This document shows positions 17,530 through 25,931 of a stretch of DNA of 64,000 nt, one piece after another. The notes beneath the pieces are model-generated. The model did not search any database and was not told the DNA's origin. It worked only from the letters and a program-made list of their open reading frames with translations. The translations under genes and the position numbers were made by a program. Source of the stretch: Actinomycetota bacterium (lineage in GTDB: Bacteria > Actinomycetota > Thermoleophilia > Solirubrobacterales > Solirubrobacteraceae); contig WLOQ01000010.1 in the NCBI GenBank assembly GCA_009699245.1, positions 34,941-98,940 of the forward strand, given 5' to 3'. Position 1 is the first letter of the stretch. Every line of letters begins with the position of its first letter.

Positions 17530-18499
17530 GATCGTGCCCACCCGCTACATGGAGGCGATCAACCTCGGGCTCGCCGACGCCCTGGAGGAAGACGATCGCG
17601 TCATCCTCCTGGGGATCGACGTCGGCGCCGGCGGCGGCATCTTCACCGTCACCCGCGGCCTCCATGAGCGCTTCGGCAGCGAGCGCGTGATCGACACGCC
17701 GATCAGCGAGATGGGCTACGTCGGAGCGGGCGTCGGCGCAGCGATGACCGGCCTGCGGCCGATCGTCGAGATCATGTTCATGGACTTCATCAGCGTCTGC
17801 CTCGATCCGATCATGAACCAGGCGACGAAGCTCGGATACATGACCAACGGTGCGCTGTCCGTCCCGATCGTCTTCCGGATGCAGACCGGCGCCGGACGCA
17901 GCGCAGGCGCCCAGCACTCGCAGAGCCTCGAGGCGATGCTCGCCCACATCCCGGGCCTCAAGGTCGTCATGCCCGCGACGGTCACCGACGCGCGCGACCT
18001 CCTGCTCGAGGCCGTGCGCGACCCGGGGCCGGTCGCCTACATCGAGAACCGTCGCCTGTACGCGATGAAGGGTGACCTCGAGACCGATCCGCTGCCGCTC
18101 GGCAAGGCGCGCGTCGCCCGCCCGGGTGACGACGTGACCGTCGTGACGTGGGGCCAGACGCTGCGCGACTGCCTGAAGGCCGCCGAGACGAGCAGTGCCT
18201 CGCTCGAAGTGATCGACCTGCGGTCGCTCGTGCCGCTCGACATCGAGACGGTCTACCGCTCCGCCGAGCGGACCGGACGCGTGCTCGTCGTCCACGAGGC
18301 GGTCCAGGACTTCGGCGCCGGCGCGGAGATCGCCGCGCGGGTCGGCGAAGAGGTGTTCGACCTCCTGCTCGCCCCCGTGCGCCGCGTCGCCACCCCGGCG
18401 GTCCCGATGCCGTTCAACCCCGCCCTCGAGCGCTCGCTGCTGCCGAGCCCTGAGGCGATCGCCGCCGCCGCTGAAGGGCTGGTCGCGGAGGGCCGATGA
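17513..18499 (+). CDS. Thiamine diphosphate-dependent dehydrogenase E1 beta subunit
   Basis: A 328-residue E1 beta (PdhB/AcoB/BkdB type), with VILLGIDVGAGGGIF and TPISEMGYVGAGVGAAMTG, the conserved glutamate region that activates thiamine. The C-terminal transketolase domain ends with VVHEAVQDFGAG and the RV(A)TPAVPMPF motif. GAGGAGG sits about 10 bases before the ATG inside the E1 alpha end, so the start is well supported. The stop overlaps the next gene as ATGA. Confidence 0.93.
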   Translation: MSSQAEIVPTRYMEAINLGLADALEEDDRVILLGIDVGAGGGIFTVTRGLHERFGSERVIDTPISEMGYVGAGVGAAMTGLRPIVEIMFMDFISVCLDPIMNQATKLGYMTNGALSVPIVFRMQTGAGRSAGAQHSQSLEAMLAHIPGLKVVMPATVTDARDLLLEAVRDPGPVAYIENRRLYAMKGDLETDPLPLGKARVARPGDDVTVVTWGQTLRDCLKAAETSSASLEVIDLRSLVPLDIETVYRSAERTGRVLVVHEAVQDFGAGAEIAARVGEEVFDLLLAPVRRVATPAVPMPFNPALERSLLPSPEAIAAAAEGLVAEGR

Positions 18500-19245
18500 G
18501 CTTCGTCGCCCCCTCCATCGGCGAAGGCCCCGCGTACGAGCGGCTCGCCCGCCAGATCCGCCGGCGGATCGAGGACGGAGTGATCGCGCCCGGCGCGCGG
18601 CTGCCCTCCGAGACGCAGCTCGCGGTGGAGGCGCAGGTGAGCAGGTCGACGGTGCGCGAGGCGCTGCGGATGCTCCAGGAGGCGGGACTGATCGAGCGCC
18701 CGAGCCCGCGGATCATGGTGGTCAGCGAGCGCACGGATGAGACCGCCGAACGCCAGCTCGTGTGGGCGCTCGGGCGACATCTGCTGACCTTCGACCGGCT
18801 CCACGAGGCCCTCTCGCTGCTTGAGCCAGAGCTCTCGCGCCTGGCCGCCGAGCGCGCGGACGAGGCCGATCTGCGCGAGCTCGCCCGCAACCTCGAAGCG
18901 CAGGAACTGGCGCTCAAGGACTTCGCGCAATGGAACCGCCTCGACCAGGAGTTCCACCTCGCCATCGCCGAGATCGCCGACAACCCGGCACTGATGATCG
19001 CCCGCGCTCCGGTGACGACGATCCTCATGCCGACGCTGACCGGGTTCGTGACGAGTCAGTCCGTCACCGCCGCCGGGCTGCGCTGGCACCGGCGCATCCT
19101 CGAGCAGATCGAGCTGCGCGACGGCGAGGCAGCGGCGCTCATGACGCGGCGGCACGTCGACGACTTCCGCTCAGCCTGGATCGCCTCCGGCGGCGACCTC
19201 GAGCAGGTCATCGCCGTCGAATCAGAGCTCACGCAGGCCGCCTAG
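18496..19245 (+). CDS. GntR-family transcriptional regulator (FadR/FCD type)
   Basis: A 249-residue regulator with an N-terminal winged helix (YERLARQIRRRIEDGVIAPG, then STVREALRMLQEAGLI) and an all-helical C-terminal FCD ligand domain (DQEFHLAIAEIADNP, and HRRILEQIELRDGEAA with putative metal/ligand His residues). The ATG overlaps the E1 beta stop. Location predicts that it controls the 2-oxoacid dehydrogenase genes in response to an acidic metabolite; the inverted repeat at 16559-16573 is a possible target. Confidence 0.9.
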   Translation: MSFVAPSIGEGPAYERLARQIRRRIEDGVIAPGARLPSETQLAVEAQVSRSTVREALRMLQEAGLIERPSPRIMVVSERTDETAERQLVWALGRHLLTFDRLHEALSLLEPELSRLAAERADEADLRELARNLEAQELALKDFAQWNRLDQEFHLAIAEIADNPALMIARAPVTTILMPTLTGFVTSQSVTAAGLRWHRRILEQIELRDGEAAALMTRRHVDDFRSAWIASGGDLEQVIAVESELTQAA

Positions 19246-19262
19246 CTCCGGCGGCGGCCCGC

Positions 19263-20360
19263 TCAGGGCGCCGTCGCGTGGATGCGCCCGGAGGCGTCGC
19301 GCAGACGTCCGCCCGTGCGGCCCCGCCGCAGCGCGACGATCTCCGCCATGATCGAGAGCGCCGTCTCCTCAGCGCTCTGCGCACCAAGGTCAAGGCCCAC
19401 CGGCGCCGCGATGCGGGCCAGCTCGTCCTCGCCGAGGCCGAGCGCGAGCAGGCGCTCGCGCCGGGACTCCTGCGCCCGCCGGCTGCCCATCGCGCCGACA
19501 TACGCGGCCGGCGAGCGCAGCGCGAGCTCCAGGGCGGCGTCGTCGAGCTTCGGATCGTGGGTCAGGACGACGATGGCAGTCGCGGCATCGATGCCGCCGA
19601 GCTGCGTGAAGGCCTCCTGTGGCCACTTCGCGACGACCTCCTCGGCCGCCGGAAAGCGCTCGGGCTGTGCGAACCGCGCGCGTGGATCGATGACGAAGGG
19701 GCGCCACCCGAGCTGCGCCGCGAGCGCACACAGGGCGGTCGCGTAGTCGACGGCGCCGAAGACGAAGAGCCGGGGCGGCGGCGCGACCACGTCGACGAAG
19801 ACCGCCTGGCCGAGGACCTCGCGCACGGCGCTGCGCTCCTCCCAGAGGAGCGTGTCGGCGGCGGCTGCCGCGGCCGCATCAAGGTCATCCGCTCCCAGCG
19901 TGCCGTGGCGCTCGCCCGCGGCGTCCACGAAGAGCTTCGCGCCGGCGCGCTCGCCGTCGAGGAGCGTGACGACCGCCGCCCTTCGCCCGTCGCGCGCGGC
20001 CTCGAGCAGACAGTCGTCCGGCGTCCCCGCACTCGGCTCCCAGCGCTCGAGCCAGACGGAGATGGCGCCGCCGCACTGCAGGCCCACGTCCCACGCCTGC
20101 TCGTCGGAGATGCCGTACTCGAGCAGCTGCGGCGCCCCGCCCGCGAGGAGCGCTTCTGCCGCCTCAACGACGGCCCCTTCGACGCAGCCGCCCGAGACGG
20201 AGCCGTCGATACCCCCGCCCTCGCCGATGACCATCCGTGTGCCGATCGGCCGCGGTGCTGACCGCTGCGTGCCCACGACGGTCGCGACGGCGACGCCCTC
20301 CCCACGCGCGGCCCAGCCGCGGGCCTGGTCCATCACGTCATGGTCGGAGGTGCGGTTCAT
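19263..20360 (-). CDS. XdhC/CoxI family molybdenum-hydroxylase maturation factor
   Basis: A 365-residue protein. The N-terminal part has TVVGTQRSAPRPIGTRMVI, the XdhC/CoxI entry motif, with SGGCVEGAVVE next to it. The C-terminal part is a Rossmann-like domain (PRLFVFGAVDYA, then VGAMGSRRAQESRRERL). XdhC binds molybdenum cofactor and inserts the sulfurated form into xanthine dehydrogenase-type enzymes. It is the last gene of a four-gene leftward operon and overlaps the VWA gene by 4 bases. Confidence 0.9.
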   Translation of the reverse strand: MNRTSDHDVMDQARGWAARGEGVAVATVVGTQRSAPRPIGTRMVIGEGGGIDGSVSGGCVEGAVVEAAEALLAGGAPQLLEYGISDEQAWDVGLQCGGAISVWLERWEPSAGTPDDCLLEAARDGRRAAVVTLLDGERAGAKLFVDAAGERHGTLGADDLDAAAAAAADTLLWEERSAVREVLGQAVFVDVVAPPPRLFVFGAVDYATALCALAAQLGWRPFVIDPRARFAQPERFPAAEEVVAKWPQEAFTQLGGIDAATAIVVLTHDPKLDDAALELALRSPAAYVGAMGSRRAQESRRERLLALGLGEDELARIAAPVGLDLGAQSAEETALSIMAEIVALRRGRTGGRLRDASGRIHATAP

Positions 20361-21526
20361 GTCCAGGGGGCGGGCGTGATGCGCAGCAGGGCGAGGCGCG
20401 GGTCGTGCTCACTCGGTGATGAGGCCCCGGCGAGTGCGCGCCCGGCCTCCTCGATGCTGGCGAGATTATGCCCACTGAGCAGCAGATCCACGTGCGGCAG
20501 CGCAGCCCGCATCCCCCGCGCCAGCGGCTGGTACGCCGGGTCCGCGTAGAGCGGGTTGAGCCAGACGACGCGGTGGGAAAGGCGCGAGAGCCGCGCGATC
20601 CCCCGTTCAAGGACCTCTGGATCGCCGCGCTCAAGGCCGTCCGAGCAGACGATCACGTGCGCGCCGCGCAGCATCGCGCCGCGACCGTGGTCGCGGATCA
20701 GTCCTTCGACCGCCTCGCCGATCAGCGTCCCGCCGTCCCAGTCCGCGACCTCGGCTGCGACCGCGTCGAGCGCCTGCCAGAGCCCGGGGTGCCGGAGCGC
20801 GGGCGTCACGCGGGTGAGGCGCGTCGCGAAGCAGAAGACCTCCCAGCGGTGTCCCTCTTGGAGCGCCGCGTGCGCGAGGACGAGCAGCGCGCGCGAGTAC
20901 GCGGCCATCGAGCCGGAGACGTCGAGGAGCAGCACGACGCGGCGGCGCTCGGTGCGGCGCGCACGACTGCGCAGATCCCACGGCTCGCCGCCCGCGCGGG
21001 CGGCTCGCCGCAGGGTCCGGCGCATGTCGGGCGTGCCGGAGCCCGCGGGCTGCCAGCGCCGCGTGCGGCGCGTCGCCGCGAGGATGCCGCGCCCGGCATC
21101 GCGCAGCGCGAGGAGCTCCGCGTCGCTGAGGGCCTTGAACGACTTCTCGCGCAGCTCTTCGAGTTCGCTCGCGAGCGCGATGACCACCGTCTCGTCGGCG
21201 CCCACTCCGGCGTCCTCGGGCTCCGTCTCACCGGCGGACGGCTCACCGACGGCGTCCTGCGGCTCGTCAAGGTCGAGGTCGGGGCGCTCCGGGACTCCCG
21301 ACTCCGGCGCGAACTCGGCGGCGAAGAGCCGGTCGTAGATCGGCAGATCCTCCGGCCGGGAGATGAGCGTCTGGCGCCCGGCCCAGTAGAGGTCCTGCGG
21401 GGGGAGCAGCGCGGCTGCGGCGGCGAAGTCAGCGGCAGACGAGCCGCCGGTCCTCACGCCCGCGCGGCGCAGCTCGCCGGTGAAGGCGACGAGCCGACGA
21501 AGCGGGTCATCCGCGCAGGAGGACAT
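20357..21526 (-). CDS. VWA domain protein, CoxE type
   Basis: A 389-residue protein with a C-terminal von Willebrand A domain. The metal-ion-dependent adhesion site is visible as LLLDVSGSMAAYSRA, with later DGGTLIGEA and CSDGLERGD. An acidic Glu/Asp stretch sits around residues 90-120. CoxE-like proteins work with a MoxR/CoxD AAA ATPase to mature carbon monoxide dehydrogenase-type enzymes. GGAGG is 3 bases before the ATG, and the gene overlaps moxR by 20 bases. Confidence 0.9.
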   Translation of the reverse strand: MSSCADDPLRRLVAFTGELRRAGVRTGGSSAADFAAAAALLPPQDLYWAGRQTLISRPEDLPIYDRLFAAEFAPESGVPERPDLDLDEPQDAVGEPSAGETEPEDAGVGADETVVIALASELEELREKSFKALSDAELLALRDAGRGILAATRRTRRWQPAGSGTPDMRRTLRRAARAGGEPWDLRSRARRTERRRVVLLLDVSGSMAAYSRALLVLAHAALQEGHRWEVFCFATRLTRVTPALRHPGLWQALDAVAAEVADWDGGTLIGEAVEGLIRDHGRGAMLRGAHVIVCSDGLERGDPEVLERGIARLSRLSHRVVWLNPLYADPAYQPLARGMRAALPHVDLLLSGHNLASIEEAGRALAGASSPSEHDPRLALLRITPAPWT

Positions 21527-22385
21527 CTGCCTCCGCGCTGACGCGATCGAGGTCGTCGCGGTTCTTGACGACCCACCCGAGCGTCAGGCGGGCCTCCTCG
21601 CCCGATGCCGCGGTGGCGCCGAGCTCGTTCAGCGCACGCGCCCAGTCGACGGCCTCAGCTGCCCCGGGCGCCTTGACGAGCCCCATCTCGCGCAGCCGCT
21701 CCGTCGTGACCGCGACCGACCGCGCCAGCCCCTCGGACACTTCGGGAGCGCGCGAGCGGATGATCTCCACCTCGCGGTCGACGTCGGGAAAGTCGATCCA
21801 GTGGTAGAGGCACCGGCGCCCGAGCGCGTCATGAAGCTCGCGGGTGCGATTCGAGGTGATCACGACGATCGGCGGCTGCGGCGCGGTGATCGTGCCGAGC
21901 TCGGGGATCGTGATCGAGAAGTCGCCGAGGACCTCCAGCAGGAAGGCCTCGAACTCATCGTCGGCGCGATCGATCTCGTCGATCAGCAGGACCGCGCGCG
22001 AGCCGGCGCGGATCGCCCGCAGCAGCGGCCGCTCGAGGAGGAACTCCTCGCGGTAGAGCGACTCGACCTGGGTCTCCCCCGGGTCCGCTGCCGCCCGGGC
22101 CGTCAGGAGCTGCCGCGGGTAGTCCCACTCGTAGAGGGCCTGCGCGGCGTCGATGCCCTCGTAACAGGAGAGGCGCACGAGCTCGGCGCCGAGCATCGTG
22201 GCGAGCGTCCGCGCCACCTCCGTCTTGCCGACGCCCGGCTCGCCCTCGAGCAGGAGCGGGCGGCCCATGCGCAGGGCGAGCAGGATCGCCGTCGCAAGGC
22301 CATGGTCGGCGAGGTATCCCTGCCGCGCCATGGCGGCGGCGACCTCGTCGGCGGTTGTCGGGAGTGTGGTGTCGGCGGGCGTCAT
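21507..22385 (-). CDS. MoxR-family AAA ATPase, CoxD type
   Basis: A 292-residue AAA+ ATPase: Walker A EGEPGVGKTEVA, Walker B AVLLIDEIDRAD, sensor 1 IVVITSNRTREL and an arginine-finger region (LGRRCLYHWIDFP). MoxR ATPases pair with VWA partners as chaperones for metallo-enzyme assembly; CoxD is implicated in building the copper-molybdenum site. The ATG at 22385 overlaps the stop of the upstream gene (ATGA). Longer upstream reading frames are only non-coding extensions. Confidence 0.9.
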   Translation of the reverse strand: MTPADTTLPTTADEVAAAMARQGYLADHGLATAILLALRMGRPLLLEGEPGVGKTEVARTLATMLGAELVRLSCYEGIDAAQALYEWDYPRQLLTARAAADPGETQVESLYREEFLLERPLLRAIRAGSRAVLLIDEIDRADDEFEAFLLEVLGDFSITIPELGTITAPQPPIVVITSNRTRELHDALGRRCLYHWIDFPDVDREVEIIRSRAPEVSEGLARSVAVTTERLREMGLVKAPGAAEAVDWARALNELGATAASGEEARLTLGWVVKNRDDLDRVSAEADVLLRG

Positions 22386-23038
22386 GCGTCGGCGGGTGTC
22401 GAAGGACCCGCTGGGGAGCCCGGGCGCCCAAGGTACTCCAGATCGGCTGGAGCATCCACGTCGGTGACAGCGCCGAGGTGCCCACATTCGACTTCGAGGA
22501 CGCGTTGCCCCTGGAGGATCGCGCGGGCGCCATCGTCGCCGCGCAGCGCCTCGATCGCGGGCGTGAGCGACGCAGCGAGCGCGACGGGGTGGCCGGGGCG
22601 CCCGTCCCAGGTCGCGCGCACGGCCTCCGTCCCGTGCGGAGCAGCGAGCGCCGCCTGCGCGACGGCGCGCACGGCGGCCGCCGGGAGGAGCGGCTCGTCG
22701 GCGAGCGTGATCAGGACCCAGGGCGCGCCGGCGGCCGCGGCGACCCCGCAGCGCAGCGACGCGCTGATGCCCTGCGCATGGTCGGCGCAGGCCACGACCT
22801 CGGCCCGGGTGCCGGCGAGCGCCGCCCGCGTCTCCTGCACGTGGGCACCTGCCACGACGAGCACGCGCTCGACGAGTTCGATCTGCGCGACCGCATCCAC
22901 CGCGTGGCGCACGAGCGGGATCCCCTCGAGCAATGCGAGCTGCTTGGCGGAGCCGAAGCGCCGCCCGGAACCGGCCGCGAGCACGACCGCCGTTGGACGC
23001 ACGCCGATGCTGGCTGTAGAAGACGTGGTCATCGTCAT
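22382..23038 (-). CDS. MobA-like molybdenum cofactor nucleotidyltransferase (MocA type)
   Basis: A 218-residue NTP-transferase: the nucleotide-binding start VVLAAGSGRRFGSAKQL, a LAGTRAEVVACADH region, LITLADEPLLPA with the metal-binding Asp, and a late GHPVALAASL. MocA makes molybdopterin cytosine dinucleotide, the cofactor of CO dehydrogenase and xanthine dehydrogenase-like enzymes. It is first in the operon mocA-moxR-VWA-xdhC. No SD is seen. Confidence 0.82.
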   Translation of the reverse strand: MTMTTSSTASIGVRPTAVVLAAGSGRRFGSAKQLALLEGIPLVRHAVDAVAQIELVERVLVVAGAHVQETRAALAGTRAEVVACADHAQGISASLRCGVAAAAGAPWVLITLADEPLLPAAAVRAVAQAALAAPHGTEAVRATWDGRPGHPVALAASLTPAIEALRGDDGARAILQGQRVLEVECGHLGAVTDVDAPADLEYLGRPGSPAGPSTPADA

Positions 23039-23058
23039 CGGAGAGAGGGACGGCAGTC

Positions 23059-24051
23059 ATGAAGAAGGTAACGCTCGGACGTTCAGGCCTTGAGGTCTCG
23101 CGGATCGCATACGGCACGGGCCCGCTGGGCGGCGGCATGGGCCACTTCGACGAGGCTGCCGCGACCGCCTCGGTGCGCCACGCCCTCGATGTCGGCATCA
23201 ACCTCTTCGACACGGGACGGGTGTATGGGCGCGCGGAGGAGCTGCTCGGCAAGACGCTCGGCGCGGAGCTGCGCCGTGACCGCGACTCGATCGTGATCGC
23301 CACGAAGTGCGGCCTGCGGCCGTCGGGCTCCGATAACCCCGGCGACCCGGGCATCACCCGCGACTCGAGCCCCGCGGCGATCCGCTCGGATCTCGAGACG
23401 AGCCTCTCGACGCTCGGCCTCGACCACGTCGACATCCTGCAGATCCATTGGCCGGACCCGATGGTGCCGCTCGCCGAGGTGTCGGGGACGCTGGCGGAGC
23501 TGCGCGACGAGGGGAAGATCCGGCACATCGGCGTGTCGAACTTCACCGCGCAGCAGCTCGCGGAGTTCGACGCCGGAGCAGCCGTGGCGGAGACGAGCCA
23601 GCCGGGGTTCAGCATGCTCAACCGCGGGCCAGCGCAGGATGACCTTCCGTACTGCGCGCAGCACGACGTCGGCGTGCTCGTCTACGGGCCGCTCGCGCAT
23701 GGCCTGCTGTCCGGCGCCGGGTACGACCCGAGTCGCGTCTTCGGCGAGTTCGACTGGCGGCGCAACCATCCGTTCTTCCAGCCCGAGACGATGACGACGA
23801 ACCAGCAGGTCGTCGGTCGCCTCGAGGCCTTCGCGGCCGAGCGCGGCAACACCGTCGCCCAGCTTGCGATCGCCTGGACGCTCGCCCAGCCGGGGGTTCA
23901 CGTCGCGATCCTCGGGACCAGCAAGGTCGCGCACATTGATGCCGCGCTCCCGGCCGATGACATCGAGCTCAGCGAGGCTGACCTGGCTGAGATCGACGCG
24001 ATTCTCGCCGACGCGATCGCGATCCCGTTCTTTCAGGTCGAGGACATGTAA
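23059..24051 (+). CDS. Aldo/keto reductase
   Basis: A 330-residue (alpha/beta)8-barrel reductase. The catalytic tetrad is partly visible: FDTGRVYGRAEELLG contains the Asp and Tyr, the Lys lies in IVIATKCG and the His in LQIHWPDP. A GAGAGAGGGA stretch lies upstream of the ATG. It reduces carbonyls with NADPH; the natural substrate is unknown. The gene is divergent from the mocA operon with only 20 bases between the starts. Confidence 0.9.
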   Translation: MKKVTLGRSGLEVSRIAYGTGPLGGGMGHFDEAAATASVRHALDVGINLFDTGRVYGRAEELLGKTLGAELRRDRDSIVIATKCGLRPSGSDNPGDPGITRDSSPAAIRSDLETSLSTLGLDHVDILQIHWPDPMVPLAEVSGTLAELRDEGKIRHIGVSNFTAQQLAEFDAGAAVAETSQPGFSMLNRGPAQDDLPYCAQHDVGVLVYGPLAHGLLSGAGYDPSRVFGEFDWRRNHPFFQPETMTTNQQVVGRLEAFAAERGNTVAQLAIAWTLAQPGVHVAILGTSKVAHIDAALPADDIELSEADLAEIDAILADAIAIPFFQVEDM

Positions 24052-24059
24052 AGCACGCC

Positions 24060-24155
24060 CGGGCCCGCGCCTACGGCCGGAGAGAACGGCCCGGGCCCGC
24101 GCCTACGGCCGGAGAGAACGGCCCGGGCCCGCGCCTACGGCCGGAGAGAACGGCC
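24060..24155. repeat. Three exact tandem copies of a 32-bp GC-rich unit
   Basis: Copies lie at 24060-24091, 24092-24123 and 24124-24155; each begins CGGGCCCGCGCC and contains GGAGAGAACGG. They are identical base for base. A truncated fourth copy leads into the hairpin at 24156-24182. The block fills most of the gap between two convergent genes. Confidence 0.9.
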
Positions 24156-24182
24156 CGGGCCCGCGCCTACGGCGCGGGCCCG
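24156..24182. terminator. Perfect 12-bp GC hairpin between convergent genes
   Basis: CGGGCCCGCGCC and GGCGCGGGCCCG pair perfectly across a TAC loop. It follows the aldo/keto reductase by about 105 bases and the FAD oxidoreductase stop by about 10 bases on the other strand. There is no U run, so if it terminates transcription it is of the U-less actinobacterial kind. Confidence 0.55.
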
Positions 24183-24192
24183 GGGAATGTTC

Positions 24193-25584
24193 TTATAGGG
24201 CAGGCACCCGCGTGAGATCCGTCACCTCGGCGGGGATCACCTTCTGCGCCCACTCCGCCACACGCTCCTGGACCTCAGGTGCGAAGAGCGGCGTCGGGTC
24301 CATCTGGTTGATAGCGCCCTGCAGCAGGCCGACGAGCCAGCCATCGGCCGTCGCCGCGCGCTCCAGAGCGGTGAAGAACTCAGCGCCTGCGAGATCCTCG
24401 GCGGTGGGCGGCTCGAGCCCGATCGCCTCGGTGGTGGGCAGACGCATGTCGCCACCGACCGCGACGCCCCAGGCGAACGCGTTGATCTCGATGACGCGGG
24501 CGGGGAACCCGTCGACGACTGCGTCGAGCGACGCGCCGGGCTCGCCGAGCTGGCGCGCAAACTCGAGCGCCTGCCGCGAGCAGTTCGTCATCCCCTGGCC
24601 GTAACCGGGGTTCATGCACTGCATCGAGTCGCCGATGCAGACGAAGCCCGCCGGACGCCTCTCCATCTTGTGGTACTGCCGCATGCGGTTGAGCGACGTG
24701 CGCGTGGTGGTGATCTCCGTGAGCGGCTCGGACTGCTGGTAGATGTCCCAGAGGATCGGCGTCATCGCCGTCTGCAGGAACTCCTCGAATCCGGCCTCAT
24801 CGCCGGGCGGGAAGTCTCCGGCGGACCCGCACGTCGTCATGATCGTGTAGCCGTTGTCCTGGAGCAGCAGCGACCCACCGCGCGTCTCGCCGGGGTACGG
24901 GAGCGCAATCACGCCAGTGACCCCCTCGGGCCACACCTCGTCCGGCACCTTCACGAGCCGGCTCGCGTAGCCGAGGTGCGGCTGGACCTCGACCTCGTCC
25001 GGGACGTCGTAGCCGAGCGCCTCGAGCCACTTCGTGGCGCGCGAGGCGCGCCCGGTCGCATCGATCACCAGATCGCCCGTGAGCTCGCGCTGCTCGCCGT
25101 CGCACTCGAGCGTGACGCCGGTCACGCGATCGCCACCGTCCGTCGCGAGGACCCCCGTCGCTGTCGCCCGCAGCAGCTCGATGTTCGGGAAGTCGCCGAT
25201 CAGGTCGCGCACGACAGCCTCGAGCACCGGACGACGCGCGAAGAACGTCTCGACGCCGGTCTCGGCGCGCTTGAGCCAGCCCTGACCCGTGAGAAACGCA
25301 ATGTCGCGCGGCTGGTCGAAGATCGGGGCGCCAGCGGCGACCATCCGGTCGCTGAAGCCCGGCATGAGCGCCTCGAAGGCGTCACGGCCGCCGGTCATCA
25401 GTGCGTGCGTGTGCGTGCCCTGCGGAACGCCGCGGCGGTTCTCGGGGCCCTCCGGCAGCTCGTCGCGCTCGACGATGGTGACCTTCGTGAAGTGGGGGCT
25501 GACGGCGGCTGCCGATGCCATCCCGGAGATGCTGCCTCCGAGGACGATCGCGTGCTCGCCGTGCTTGACCTGACCTGCTCCCAT
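24193..25584 (-). CDS. FAD-dependent oxidoreductase / monooxygenase-like
   Basis: A 463-residue flavoprotein with the N-terminal dinucleotide fold AIVLGGSISGMASA, followed by the Glu of TIVERDELPEG that binds the ribose. A later CIGDSMQCMNPGYGQGM is the second FAD motif of the PHBH-like hydroxylase group. A VIDATGRAS segment lies in between. It resembles geranylgeranyl reductase/halogenase-like and aromatic hydroxylase proteins; substrate unknown. The ATG is decided by AGGAGG 5 bases upstream. Upstream on the minus strand TACGAT around 25693-25698 could be its -10. Confidence 0.85.
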   Translation of the reverse strand: MGAGQVKHGEHAIVLGGSISGMASAAAVSPHFTKVTIVERDELPEGPENRRGVPQGTHTHALMTGGRDAFEALMPGFSDRMVAAGAPIFDQPRDIAFLTGQGWLKRAETGVETFFARRPVLEAVVRDLIGDFPNIELLRATATGVLATDGGDRVTGVTLECDGEQRELTGDLVIDATGRASRATKWLEALGYDVPDEVEVQPHLGYASRLVKVPDEVWPEGVTGVIALPYPGETRGGSLLLQDNGYTIMTTCGSAGDFPPGDEAGFEEFLQTAMTPILWDIYQQSEPLTEITTTRTSLNRMRQYHKMERRPAGFVCIGDSMQCMNPGYGQGMTNCSRQALEFARQLGEPGASLDAVVDGFPARVIEINAFAWGVAVGGDMRLPTTEAIGLEPPTAEDLAGAEFFTALERAATADGWLVGLLQGAINQMDPTPLFAPEVQERVAEWAQKVIPAEVTDLTRVPAL

Positions 25585-25726
25585 CCCTGCCTCCTGAATG
25601 ACGTGGGTCCCGTCCGTGAGTGCGCTCGACGCTACCGGGGCTGCCGCGCTCTGTGTGGCGCCTGCGCGCCAAGTTGACGGCAGCGTCACGAATCGTACAC
25701 CAGGCGGACGGAACGCCACAACGACA

Positions 25727-25749
25727 GAGGGTCCCGGATGGGGACCCTC
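25727..25749 (-). terminator. Hairpin downstream of tRNA-Tyr
   Basis: A 9-bp stem (GAGGGTCCC pairing with GGGACCCTC, 5-base loop) starts 21 bases past the tRNA 3' end on the minus strand and is followed by TGTCGTTGT. It probably ends the tRNA transcript. Confidence 0.55.
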
Positions 25750-25770
25750 GGGAACGGCTGCTTGCGTCAG

Positions 25771-25852
25771 TGGAGGGAGCAGGATTCGAACCTGCGTAGG
25801 CAGAGCCAACGGGTTTACAGCCCGTCTCCTTTAACCACTCGGACATCCCTCC
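25771..25852 (-). tRNA. tRNA-Tyr (GUA)
   Basis: On the minus strand a 7-bp acceptor stem GGAGGGA/TCCCTCC closes a class II tRNA with a long variable arm. The anticodon stem ACGGG/CCCGT holds loop CTGTAAA, so the anticodon is GTA. The T arm shows GGTTCGAATCC. The discriminator is A at 25771. CCA is not encoded; the next bases are CTG. Confidence 0.95.
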
Positions 25853-25931
25853 GTGGCGTGGGCACAGGCCCACAGGACGGCGGATGGTAGCGGGCCGGAG
25901 CGCGCAGCTCCGGCCCACCCCATGCGCAGGC

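Noticed and set aside
22386..23621. Upstream extension of the MoxR frame
   Set aside because: The frame stays open but is Arg/Ser/Ala-rich and lies antisense to or within mocA and the aldo/keto reductase; MoxR clearly starts at 22385.
24060..24182. Mini CRISPR array
   Set aside because: The 32-bp units abut directly without variable spacers; this is a tandem repeat, not a repeat-spacer array.
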